Shown here piece by piece: positions 42,700-53,975 of a DNA stretch of 64,000 bases. This DNA is from Nyssa sinensis. Taxonomy: Eukaryota; Streptophyta; Magnoliopsida; Cornales; Nyssaceae. Numbering within the stretch: position 1 is the stretch's first letter; each line of letters opens with the position of its first letter. The translations under genes and the position numbers were made by a program. The notes beneath the pieces were generated by a model. The model saw only the letters and a list, made by a program, of their open reading frames with translations, was not told where the DNA came from and ran no database searches. The stretch is taken from contig CM018035.1 in NCBI GenBank assembly GCA_008638375.1, positions 39,484,254-39,548,253 of the forward strand, given 5' to 3'.

Positions 42700-43541
42700 T
42701 TGGCGATTAGGATTTTTGAAACAGTCGTTCGAATAATGACCAGGTCCGAACTTGTGACAGAACTTGCATTGTCGGGAAGGATAGTTTAATAAGAAATGTC
42801 CTGAGGAGTGATAGTACTTACAAAGCTTCTGGGTAGATTAATTGTCTTTGGGTGGGGGAGGTCGGAAGGTGGCAAGAACTGTGTTAGTAGAGGTGCTCTT
42901 GAGAAGGCCAAGACAAGTTTCTTTAGAAAGAAGTTCAGAGATAGCTTGCTCAAGCGTGGGAAGAGGATGCTGGTGAAGTAGAGATGCCCGAACAGGTTCA
43001 AAGTGATCGTTGAATGCCATAAAAAAAATGGATCAGTCGCTGCTGATCACGATGAAGGGCAAAGTGCTTAGCATCATGATGACAACGCCATAGAGGTTCA
43101 GAAGGTGTCAATTGATCCCAAAGCCAGTACATTTGAGAAAGAAAATCATTAATGGACTGGCCAGATTCCTAGTGCGTACGATGAAGTGTGGTGAGAAGCT
43201 GATATTGGTGAGCGAGGTCAGCTGTGGTGTAGTGGGTTGCGAGAAAGTCCCAAACTGATTTGGTGGTGGTGAAACGTCGAAATTGAAGACTAATGGAAGC
43301 GATAGTGGTATTATGAAACCACATGATTATTTGACGATTCTTGCTATCCCAATCTTCAAGTTTTTTCGTGAAACTTTTCATCAGATTCTTCCTTGCCTTG
43401 TTGAGGCTTAGTGATATGGCTAGTGAGATAGCGCTATAACTTGCGCCCTCACAAAAAACTAGACATTGATTGAGACTAGGGAATGTAGTTTGAGCCGTCA
43501 AGAGTGAGGTTGATTGGATGGGAAGCATCAAGATGGTTCAT
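42700..43541 (-). pseudogene. Copia gag
   Basis: Starts MNHLDASHPINLTLDGSNY (ATG at 43541). It then runs through shifted frames: SVWDFLATHYTTADLAHQYQ and HFEPVRASLLHQHPLP, which are typical of the UBN2/gag-polypeptide family. Towards 42720 there are CX2C-type zinc-knuckle remnants (CKFCHKFG..C). Several stops and frame changes prevent translation. Confidence 0.8.
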
Positions 43542-44100
43542 AGTATAGAACGGATGAAAATCTGAAAATTTGGGACTTGAGTTGGGCAATATAGTGATGA
43601 GGATGGGGACGAGTTGCTGATCGGTGACAGTGAAAGAGGCAGAGATCAGAAGCAGTTTTGGAGGTTGTGGTTGGTGACCTAGCAACGTGAGGACTGGATG
43701 AACAACTTTGTGGGAGGCGGCAAGGGTGTGGACTGTTAGAGCAGCTTTGTGGGAGGGATTCTGATGAGCAAACCAGAAGGAGCAACGTGTGGTGTGTGAG
43801 GCGGCAAGGGGTGGGATGCGTGGGATGCTGATATCAGCAAAACAGAGGTTGATGGTTTGGTGGAAAAAAAAAAAGAAGACTTAGAGGTGTTGGAGGGATT
43901 CTGATGGGCATGTGTGGCTGCAGATGGGGTTGGCTGCGGTTTGGCTCACTGATCAGATGTGAGCAGCGATGGCGACGTGTTGGATGGATAAAAAAAAGAA
44001 AAAAAGAAAAATATAAGAGGTGTGACAATGACGTTGATGTTCGAGGAGTTTGGCGAATGATGGCAGCGATGGCTCACCGATCAAGATGGCTCTGATGCCA

Positions 44101-44313
44101 TGTTGACAGAGATGAGAGAAACGAATAAGATATGTATGTATATATTTCTTGTGTGTAAATATTACAAGGGAAGACCCCTTTATATAGGAGCAAAAAGGAC
44201 ATACAAGGAAGGCAAAGAAAAGAAAACAAGGAAAAAAAGGAAACAAGAAAAAAAGGAAACCCCTAACCCTACTTATAGACCATAATATACATGTATAATA
44301 CATATAGTTAACA
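44101..44313 (-). mobile_element. 5' LTR of the Copia element
   Basis: 213 bp with a CCTATATAAAGG-type TATA box on the minus strand. Near-identical to 34272-34479 apart from small indels, so the insertion is fairly young compared with its neighbours. Confidence 0.9.
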
Positions 44314-44318
44314 CTCAT

Positions 44319-45860
44319 GGACATGTCTTTACAAGGAGCAACACACCCATGAACCAATAGGTGCGATTAAAGTGTCGATATAGTGGTAGGATTTACACTA
44401 TGCACTTGAAGGGGCAATAATAAAATTTAAGGTAGTCAACTTATAAAAATATAAAAAATTTGGAGTAGCAACTCTTAATATTTTTTTGAGTTAATTAACT
44501 TTAAGTCTCTGAAAAAGATGTTTAATTATTTTAAGATTCACGTTTTTTTTTTAATTGTAAGGTGAAGGACAGTCGTTGTTCCTAAATGTTTGTTAAGATT
44601 CATTTTGATGACATGACATTTGTAATTTTTTTTTAAATGATAATAGTACCCCATTGCATCATTAACAATGTAAATTTTTTCCTTTGCCACGATAGATCAC
44701 AGATACCCCTTCCCCTCTTCCCCACCATGCAGACCCCTCTAACGACCAGGATCTCGCTAAAACTGCGAGCAACCGCCAAAGACATCAGATCCATCACTTG
44801 TGCATCACTGCTACCCTTTATTGTGGCAAGTAATTGTCGAAAAAATTGTAAACCATTACCACTGTCTCAAACCCGCTTTTATCGACAGCCTTTGTCTACA
44901 ACCCTATGATCCACCATGGCATCATGGCGGTGGTTTTTATATCTAGCCGCCAGAGACGGTAACTAATTGAAACAATCCATTTAGTCGATTGATCCACGCT
45001 TCTCCAACTCCGACTCCCTCTGATGTCCAATCATACCCCTTCCACTTCGGGACTTGAAGATCTATGATGGTGGTAGAGACTTCACCATTTGATCCCAACC
45101 TTTTTTATTGCAATCAATTGACTCCATCAAAGCATGTTTTTAACATCATTGCGATATAAAAGAATGCCTTCACCTTGCAAAGAATTCATAACTGCCCCAA
45201 CAACCCGAGTTAAATCTGGTACAATGGCTTCACCTTGGTCTCCAAGGTTTAGCATGCCAAGTACTATACTATGAAATTGTCTTAATATGATTTCGTGGGC
45301 CACTTGCACCCACATTTTATCCTCTATTAATATTGACATTTGTCTCTTGACTCTCTCCAGAACTTGTGTTGGACAAAGGTTGTGATTGAGAAGGCTGCCT
45401 AGCAACAAAGTGTAGTGTATGTCCACTTTCCACATGACATTCATAAAGTTGTACTAATTTGATTAATTGAAAACTTAATTTGGCAATTGAAATTGTGAAT
45501 TGAATGAATCGACATTTGATCACTTAATTGAATTTTGCATTGAATTGATTAATTGAATATCAAATTGAACTAGATGATCAATTAAGTCGTTGTTGATAGG
45601 TTTCTCTTTATGAACATTTATTTTCTCTACATTGGTGGAAGGACTTACATGTTAGTTAATCACGTTGAGTGATTTTGTTGTGGCATCGTTGTTGTAGACA
45701 AGATTTGAAATTAACAATTAATAAATTTTTAATTCTAGGACCAACCTAATCAACCCCTTCTTCTAGGTTTAATTCACACTTTGAGATCTTGAGTGATATC
45801 CTAGTAGTATCCCTCTATATGAAAGTGGTACTAGTGCCTTCTTTCTATAGAAATTGATTG
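44319..45860. other. no gene recognised
   Basis: AT-rich DNA with short frames only (for example a 105-codon minus frame at 45127-45444 without motifs). The last ~300 bp, with AATTTTTAATTCTAGGACC, recall the leader of Copia elements ahead of gag. Confidence 0.45.
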
Positions 45861-45881
45861 ATATCCTAAGTAGTGTATACC

Positions 45882-48030
45882 ATGGAAGGGTTAAAAGAGG
45901 GTGGTTCGATTTCACGGCCACCCCTATTTGACGGCTCTAATTACGCCTATTGCAAAGCTCGCATGAGAGCATTCTTGAGAGCTGAGTATGGGTCGCCATC
46001 CAAGAAGGTTGGACCCTTTTGGTCACAATTGCAACTACTGACAATTCCCTCTATAGTTAAGCCTTCAAACACTTGGAACAAGTTGGAGTTAAGGATGAGT
46101 GGATACAACACCAAAGGGTTGAATGCCATCTTTAACGCGGTAACTCCTTATGAGTTTCATCAGATCATGACTTGTGAAACGTCCAAGGAGGCTTGGGACA
46201 TCCTCAAAACTACCCATAAGGATATGTAAAAATGTCAAAATTACAAATGTTGACTTCTAGGTATGAAACCTTAAGAATGGAAGAATCGAAAACCTTTTCC
46301 GAGTTCTATGCTAAATTGAGTGACATTGTCAACTCATCATTCAACCTAGGAGAGAAGCTAGATAGGACCATGATAGTAAGAAAAATATTAAGGTCTCTTC
46401 CCGAGAGATTTCAACCTAAGATAACTGCTATTGAAAAAAAGTAAGGATGTGGACTCACTTCTTGTTGATGAGTTAGTTAGATCACTTCAAACTTTTGAGC
46501 GAACTCTAAGGCAAGCTAAGAAGACTAAAGTCTTGCCTTAAAATCAACACAAGGAGAAAGGGAAGGGGATTTAGAGATTGACCTCTAGTCTATGAACTGA
46601 TGAAGACTTAGCTATTTTTGTTAGGAGGTTTAACAAGTATCTTAAGGTTAAAATGCCTAACTCTAATGGATCTCAAAGCTCAAGAAAAAGATTCGTTGGA
46701 AATTCTAACTCTTCAAGAGATAGTCCAAAAATCTTCTTCTAATAGTGATAGAAGAAGAATTTCATCATAATCTTCCTCTATACCTATTGAGTTCTATGGG
46801 TGCCATAATTTTGGGCATATAGCGGCCGATTGTAATAATAAGAGAAAGGGAAATTCTCAAAATAGGAGGGCAATGAAATCATCTATTTCTGAAGAGGATG
46901 CAAACGATGAAGGGGATGAGGATGATGATGAAGAAGAAGAAGGTGAGGAAAGTCAATTTTTGGCTTTCACGAGTGCCACCAATGTCGATAATTTATCCTC
47001 ATCCATTGAGGATGAAGATCATGAGGACAACAAAAGCCTTGTGTCTAGTGTTAATGAGAAGTGATGAAAAAGACAATATTGAGATTGCTTTTAGAAAACT
47101 ATTCAATGAATCCACAAATCTTAAGAAGTCTAACATAAAGCTTATCACTAAACACAAGTCATGTGAGAAGGAGAATAGTGCCTTAAAATTTGATCAATAT
47201 TTATTGAATCAACTAAGTGATGATAAATTATCTCTCTTGAAAAAGTTTGAAACCTTTGAAAAAGAGAGAAAATTATTGGTTGTTGAGGTAGGAGGACTTA
47301 AAGCATCCTTAGATGCTTGTGAGGTTGAAAAGAAGGAATTGAATCCTAAGTTCACTCTCTTAGTGAACAACTCACACAAGTTAGGAATGTAAAAGTTAAT
47401 CTTAAGGATATGTCAAATAAGCTTTCTAAAATGCTTAATATCGTCCAAATCAAGAATGATAGAAGTGGTTTGGGTCATGACATGTTCACAGATAAGAACA
47501 AGCCTTCCACATCCACTTTAAGTCAATCTCACACATTCAAGTTGGTTGTGTTTGTGTCCTCAAAATCTAAAGGTGTTGAACCACCTAAACCTAAGAGGCA
47601 AACCCAATCACAACCAAAGCCTCAAGCATATTTTCTCTTACTACCTCAAACTAGACTACAAGCCAAACCTCTACCAAAACCATTGGTTTATTCTTATTGC
47701 ATGGTTGAAAGGCATTTTAGGAGAAAGTGTGGATTTGCTAAGAATAAGCAAACAGAATCTCACATAGTCCAAAATTGTTACTTTGAAGCAACAATTTTGA
47801 GCATGACTCAAAGGATCATTGAAATTTCCAACCTTGAAAAGCCTAAAGTAATTCCTCATGTCGAGGTTGGGGGTAAAGTTAAGACTCAAAATATTTCTCC
47901 TACACCAAAAAGAAAATTGTAAGACAAATTTGGGTGAGGAATGATAAATTGAAAGGTCTTGAGAAGGAGTGTGCAAGTCACACTTCACAATCCTCTTCTT
48001 CTTTGGGAAGAGAAAATTCATCTCTCAGAT
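45882..48030 (+). pseudogene. Copia-type gag, SIRE-like
   Basis: Begins MEGLKEGGSISRPPLFDGSN and continues with YAYCKARMRAFLRA, the Copia gag/DUF4219 start. Then come EAWDILKTTHKD, YETLRMEESKTFSEFY and LPERFQPKITAIE (UBN2 block), a zinc knuckle CHNFGHIAADC (near 46800), an acidic stretch (EDANDEGDEDDDEEEEGE), a Lys/Glu-rich coiled coil (47060-47390) and a second, imperfect Cys/His cluster near 47695-47735. The acidic plus coiled-coil layout is typical of SIRE-like gag. Stops at about 46230, 46440 and 47060 and frame changes show decay. No RT or integrase follows. Confidence 0.75.
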
Positions 48031-49195
48031 GACTAAGAGATTTTATAGCAATCTAGGGATTCTACTCTTCACTCTCATCCATGCCTATGAATTTCTTTAT
48101 CACATCTAACTCCATTTTTCTTATTGAAAATCTTCCTTGAATAAGTTGAGTTCCATTCCATAGTCTAGGTGATCCTTAGTTTAGTCATCTATTCTAAGTC
48201 TATGAATTTTTTTTCTTTTGTATGTTTTTTTTTCCCTTTTAGTGGATTTTTGATCTTTAATAGTTAGGTAAGTGCATTTCATACCTTTGTGAAGTCAATA
48301 ATCTAACAATATTTTTTTTTTTCATTTTCATTGCTAATGGTAATCCCATTTTTTTTTTTTTAGAAAAGAGAAATGTATTAACTACATCTTAAGTGATTGA
48401 GTTATGTCTTGTGGACTTTATTGTATCAAAATATCTTCACTTAGTCTTATTCACTTGAATGCACACAACTTTTCTATTTACTTGTGATCTCAAAGTTTAT
48501 AGTCTTGCTTAGTTTATGCATGAGATTGCCTCGTAGATAGGTTAGACTTAATGGTTTTATATTTACATCTCAATAATTCCATAGTTAGAAATATTGACTT
48601 AGGTTGAAAAAATCAAAGACCCAAAGTAAAAGCCTAAAAAGAAAATGGCACACACAAAAATTAAAGAGTGGAAGGAAAGGGCTACGTTTGAGATAGTGTG
48701 TTTGCTAGCATTGAAAAATCCTTTGAAAAGAGCAGCCTACTCAACTATGTGAAAATCGTCTTGTAAAAGATGAGACAAGTGCAAATTCAATTTGCAAAAT
48801 TTTTCTTTTAAGTTGAGAGGGAGTTTTGATTGGAAATGGTAAAAAATTCTTAAGTTGATTGACTATGGTTGTTTGCTATTATTGATGTGAAAATCATTCA
48901 ACACCATAGAAAGTCAACTTTGACATAAGATCATTTCATGGTTGAAATTAATGCTAATGTCTAGTCACCATGGTTGTGTGAGTAGAGAGTGAGCTTGCAT
49001 GTATTTTAGTATTCTATGATCATTTGAATGTATTGATGCAATTAAGAACAAATTTACATCTCTCAAATTCACTCAAAATGTTTTTCAAATTTAGATTTCA
49101 ATTCAAAAAACATTGAGATTGTTTTTAGACTTGAAAATAATTGAATTCATCTTAGAGTTTGGTAGCTAAAAACTGTTGTTTTCATAAAAATGTTT
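48031..49195. other. element-internal non-coding DNA
   Basis: AT-rich with several T-runs (48222-48236, 48310-48320, 48351-48361). No coding domain seen. Confidence 0.5.
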
Positions 49196-49780
49196 GTTTT
49201 CCCTGTTTAGTAGTTGAAATGCGCAGAGGATTATCAAATAGAGCAGGACACTTTGTTTTTTTGAGAGAAGAGCAACTTCGGGTTCTCAGTTCAAACCAAC
49301 CTCATTCGAATGAACTCTCCTCAGTTCAAAACACATGAGAAATGACGAACTTATCACATTCTTCATTGCTTTTCTCTTATTTTCTCTCCAATCCTTATAT
49401 TTCCTTGTGACATATTGATCTCGTGGTACATTATTCTTAGTTTCTGTTCTGATTAGTGTGTTCTACTCGTCAAGGGAAAAATTTTGAGAGAAAAATTTTG
49501 TTTTCCCTGTTTAGTAGTTGAAATGCAAGAGGATTATCAAATAGAGCAGGACACTTTGTTTTTTTGAGAGAAGAGCAACTTCGGGTTCTTGTTTAAACCA
49601 ACCTCATTCGAATGAACTCTGCTCAGTTCAAAACACACGAGAAACGGCGAACTTATCACATTCTTCATTGCTTTTTCTCCTATTTTCTCTCCAATCCTTA
49701 TATTTCCTTGTGACACATTGATCTCGCGGTACATTATTCTCAGTTTTTGTTCCGATTAGTGTGTTCTACTCGTTGAGGGC
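49196..49780 (+). repeat. 304-bp tandem duplication
   Basis: Copies at 49196-49499 and 49500 to about 49780 begin GTTTTCCCTGTTTAGTAGTTG-like sequence and share CATTCGAATGAACTC, CAATCCTTATATTTCCTTGT and GTGTGTTCTACTCG. Divergence is low, so the duplication is recent relative to the element. Confidence 0.92.
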
Positions 49781-49979
49781 ATCATTTTTCACCGATTGTT
49801 TTTATGATTCCATACATTCATTAGTTCAGTAGTCTTCGAGTCCATTTTTCACTTTCCATTTGTTTAATTGATATTTCATTTAGGCTAAAGATTAGTTTGG
49901 ACTGTAGTTCAGTACACTAGACGTAGTGCAATCTTAGGGTTATCCTACATTCTATAATTGATATATACTACATGATCAT

Positions 49980-51070
49980 GTTGTCCAAGATGGTTCCTAT
50001 TAAGCAAGCGACACTTTTCCTATGATATCCATCTGGGAGCAACACCTCGAGTCGTGGTTCACTTTCCGACCCAGGTTGCTTAGGTTCAAGCAGTGTTTGT
50101 CCTTTCCTGTCTAATCCTAGTTGAGAGAGTATGTACTATAGATGACATATGTGAGACTCTAGCTTACTTGTTATTTGACTCACATGGTTGGTTACCTCTC
50201 TTGTTAGTCACAGGTTTGGCCAACGAGAACTTGGTTCGAGAGTTTTACTCGAACCTAGGTTCTTGTGATGCCTAGGGAGCCTACCCGGTGACAGTTTGCG
50301 GTGTCATTTTTTCTCTCACCACAGACATGGTTGTTTAGTCTCTTGGTCTTCTTCGAGTAGAGCAACCAAGCTTCCCATTCCCTTAGGGTGCTATGCTTCC
50401 ATTTGCTGATCTTATTGCATTCATCCTCCGTGACGACAGTTTAACAGTCTTCACTATGAAGGGTGTCACCTTAGAGCAGGGTTCTTTGTATGAAGGTTAT
50501 CGTATCCTCAATCTCATTGTGTGTAGCATTTTACATCCAGTTAGCCACACGAATACGCTGACTCTCTCCTATGCTACACTTTTGTATACCGTTGGTGCTG
50601 CCATATTGATCAATACTGTATTGTATATTCTTAATCATTGATTCCTCCACCATTGGTACTAAACGCACTTCGTCTTTTGCATTCGACAGCCTAATCACTA
50701 GGTTCTGTGTTGCACAACAAGTTCTTTTCAATTTTGCTAAGATGCTTGTCCTCCTACCTGGTCTATTTACACGTCAGACACTAGCCAGGTCACGGGGACA
50801 TGTCATCGCTCCTCTCGATGAGGACAATGTTGATGATAAGCATCAGGAGGCCTAATAAGCACCGACACCAGCACCGCAGTAGTAGCCACATATGTCGCCA
50901 TCGCAGTAGCAGCTCCAAGATCAAATTCACGTTGAGGACTTTTTTGTTGACCAGACTCCTACCACAGTTTCGTACCTTATTAGGTTTAGAATTTTATGCA
51001 TCAACAAGGGCTTTCTTATTTAAAGCCGGTTCAGCCGATCTCGAGAGATGAGTTAGAGGTTTAACTACAG
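49980..51070 (+). pseudogene. Transposase_32-like (putative plant transposon protein) remnant
   Basis: Split frames contain NLVREFYSNL, PVTVCGVIFSLTTD, then EGYRILNLIVCSILHPVSH, TNTLTLSYATLLYTVGAAI and a short tail. I recall this order (LVREFY.N, VRG..I.F, L...SLLP.SH, LLY.I..G) from the uncharacterised plant retrotransposon ORF family PF20167. No catalytic function is known to me. Stops at 50276 and 50638 and frame shifts break it. It lies on the same strand as the gag upstream. Confidence 0.5.
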
Positions 51071-51499
51071 TTGCATCACGATCAGATCACTACTAATAGT
51101 GATCAGAGGTTGAATGATAGAGGAGATGGCCTATTTTCAAGGAGCTTTGCAGGGGTTGGCTGAGGCTCTCGCATGTGTCTTTTCTCCTCCACCACCTGTA
51201 GATGATTAGTGATTCAGCTTGTTTTAGTCTACACTAAGTGATGAGTGATTTTGTAGTGAGGTTTTCCTATATATGTTTCTACTCATCAAGTACATGTACA
51301 TTTTTTTTGATAGTTTTTCCCTTATGAATTCTTGTTTTTACTTTTTGGGATTGATGATAGACTCTTTTTGCTATGATATCATTGGTATTTTTCTTTCTGT
51401 GTCTATTATCATTACTGTCAGCTTTATGTTATCTCATTATGCATGTCTACGTTGTTATATGTTAATTCCTAATGATCTTCCTTATTTGATACCTCCCTT

Positions 51500-51600
51500 T
51501 GTCATCATGACAAAAAGGAGGAGACGATGTAACAAAAGGGGAGTTGGTACAAAGGGGGAGATTAGGTCATTTGTATTGAGCATTTACTGAAGGGGGAGTA
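51500..51600 (+). promoter_or_regulatory. cluster of purine tracts (candidate PPT)
   Basis: CAAAAAGGAGGAGACGATG, CAAAAGGGGAG, AAAGGGGGAGATTAGG and TGAAGGGGGAGTAG follow one another, after TTTGTCATCATGAC. This resembles the 3' purine tracts of SIRE-type Copia elements. A further candidate, AAACCAAGGGGTCGG, stands at 51985-52000 before TGTAATTGGC. Confidence 0.45.
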
Positions 51601-53233
51601 GTATACATTTTTTTTTTTTTTTTGCATATATATGAGATAACTTAGAATCACTTTGTCTTGCTCAGGATTTGATTTGATTGTATATGGTTACCATGTTTAC
51701 TGCACCTTGTCTTATTTTGATATTCATCTATTTGTGTGATCTCATTGGATTTATTTGATATATCTCTATTGATGTGATCTCATGTGGTATAGTTGAGTTT
51801 GTTGTGCAGGAAACCGGTTGACTACTTGTTGAGCTTTGCTAAGTGATATTTCTAGTATAGGATGCTAAGTCAAAATGTATAATTTCCTTTTATCTGGCTC
51901 TTTGGGGGTTATAGATTTTAGTGTATTATATTATTATACTATTTTACGCAATTTTGTCACGGATTGTCAAATGGTGAGTTTGTTAAAACCAAGGGGTCGG
52001 ATATTGTAATTGGCTAATCCGGTTTGACAAAATATGTTTTCTATGCAATCATTACATAAGTCCTAGGAGTAAGTACCTGAATGCCCGTTCTACTCTAAGA
52101 TCGTCCAAGAGGCATTACTGTGCATCACTACCTTGTCGACTTGGTTCACGAAGGGTATATTAGACTTTTGTTTTGATTTGGATCTCACTGCACTCACACA
52201 TTTCATGCATTGCATATAGTTTACATCATAACATCTTGTGTGTGTTAGACTTGTGATTGTGAAACAATTTTACCAAAATGCATCTTTAAAAACTTAAGGG
52301 AAAATTTTGTTCACAAGACAAGAAATGAATGAGCAACTCTTTGTTGCTTGTTCGAATGAACAACAATAGTTCATTTTCATTCGTTCGAAAAACCTGTATC
52401 AAACTGAAGAGCTACAACTTCAGAATTGTGCTCGTTTGATATTCATTCCTTGTTCGTTCGAACGAATGAGGGCTTGTTCGAACCAACCTTGGGCGAAAAA
52501 TAGATTTATAATATGTTTTGTAGCTTATTTTGGATTGAACATGTTCATTGAGAGAATTCACAAAAATTCAGTTGAGAGTAGTGAAAAACAGAGTGAGAGA
52601 GATTTTAATTGTGAGAGCTAAATTCTTGAGAGATTATAAAGCTTTTATGAGAGATCAATCAGAATTTTCATTCATACATTTCTTTACTCTCATTGATTGA
52701 TTGATTTAGATCATTCACTAGATCCAAATCAGATCTAAAAGCCTCTTGTTCATGTCAATTTCACCATTGATGAAGTATGGAGTTCAAGCTTAAGGATTCG
52801 GTGTTGAGCGATTGGTGGACACCGAGATTATGAGGATTTAAAATTGTGGAGTGGCTAAGATCAAAGGATTTCGAGATCGTCGAGCATTCCAGTTGTATGA
52901 AGTTTTTGGCTATGAGGAGCTTGTGGACTCAAGAGAAAATTGAGGACGTGATCGGGTAGAAGATAACATATGTGTTGTCCATGGGTAGTCTTCTACTTAG
53001 GTTGGCTTGGCTCTTGCAAGTTAACTTGTATTTGCCTATGAAGGTTTTTCATGAACTCTCTCTGTTTCTTTTTTGGCCTCTTCCTTGACTCGATCTGGGT
53101 CTAATCCTATGTCTTTTTATCGGATTCTATTTTCATTTCCTGATCATTATGGCTCTAGGTCTTGTTCCTTTAAAGTACTATTGGGCTTCCTGTTGTGCTA
53201 CTCTATTCTAGCTAGGTGTTCCATGGCCCTAGA
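51601..53233. other. possible 3' LTR and flank, no gene recognised
   Basis: From about 52005 (TGTAATTGGCTAATCCGG) the sequence could be a 3' LTR. It has TTCGTTCGAACGAATGAGG-type repeats (52320-52500) and a later AT-rich part. The right boundary is not seen. 53055-53233 is continuous with 61294 onward once the inserted solo LTRs are removed. Confidence 0.35.
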
Positions 53234-53934
53234 TGTAACACCCCGACCCAAATGAATTGGAATAATTCCATTTATGTCCTATGATCAAATGATAATACCA
53301 AGATTAGACCAAGTCAATGAGCATAGTACCAAAAAGTAAATCGAGACTAACTTAGACTGAGAATTGTAGACTTCAAATATACCAAACTATCATGATGATT
53401 AATATACAGTAATGGGTACGCATACCAAGGAAAATAGTAGAATCTATGATCTCAAGAAATTACGAGATTGGGAAAAAGCCCAAGTACGAATAGGTCGAGC
53501 CAGAGAATGTAATATCCCGATCCGGAATATGATTGAGCGACCTTGTAACCCGAGCTGTTAAGGCTCAATATTATGATATCAAATGGACTAAACGATTATC
53601 GAATGTGAACATAACTCATGCATATGTAAGTATGCATACATGTATAGGTCTATCAAAATGAGTGTATGTATATGTACATAGAATTTAATATATATGTATA
53701 TATGAATATATATAGGTAAATAGATATGTATAAGGATTGTATTTTTATACATATATATATATACGGTTATATAAGTGTATATATATATATATAATGTAAT
53801 TAGAAAATACATTATGTATATATACGACTAGAAATACAAAGGGGGAAAGGACTGCCATGCATACAACATGTGGGGTGTGAGTATTTAGTGTGTGTTGGGC
53901 GAATGGAAAGTAGGCTGCCGACATGGGGGAGGAA

Positions 53935-53975
<41 letters not shown>

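Larger units (their letters stand above)
34272..44313 (-). mobile_element. Ty1/Copia element with TSD, nested Gypsy inside
   Basis: LTRs of about 210 bp (5' LTR 44101-44313, 3' LTR 34272-34479 on the minus strand) start TGTTAAC and end in TGTTAACA/TGTCAACA. Both are bounded by CTCAT (34267-34271 and 44314-44318). PBS TGGCATCAGAGCC adjoins the 5' LTR, and GTGGAGGGG precedes the 3' LTR. Gag, protease, integrase, RT and RNase H follow in Copia order. RT wording suggests the Ale/Retrofit branch. The element is dead through stops and substitutions, and is split by a Gypsy element at 36917-41895. Confidence 0.92.

Noticed and set aside
43834..44357. Pro/His-rich and Phe-rich frames across the Copia 5' LTR
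   Set aside because: Non-coding LTR and leader sequence; conservation with the 3' LTR explains them.
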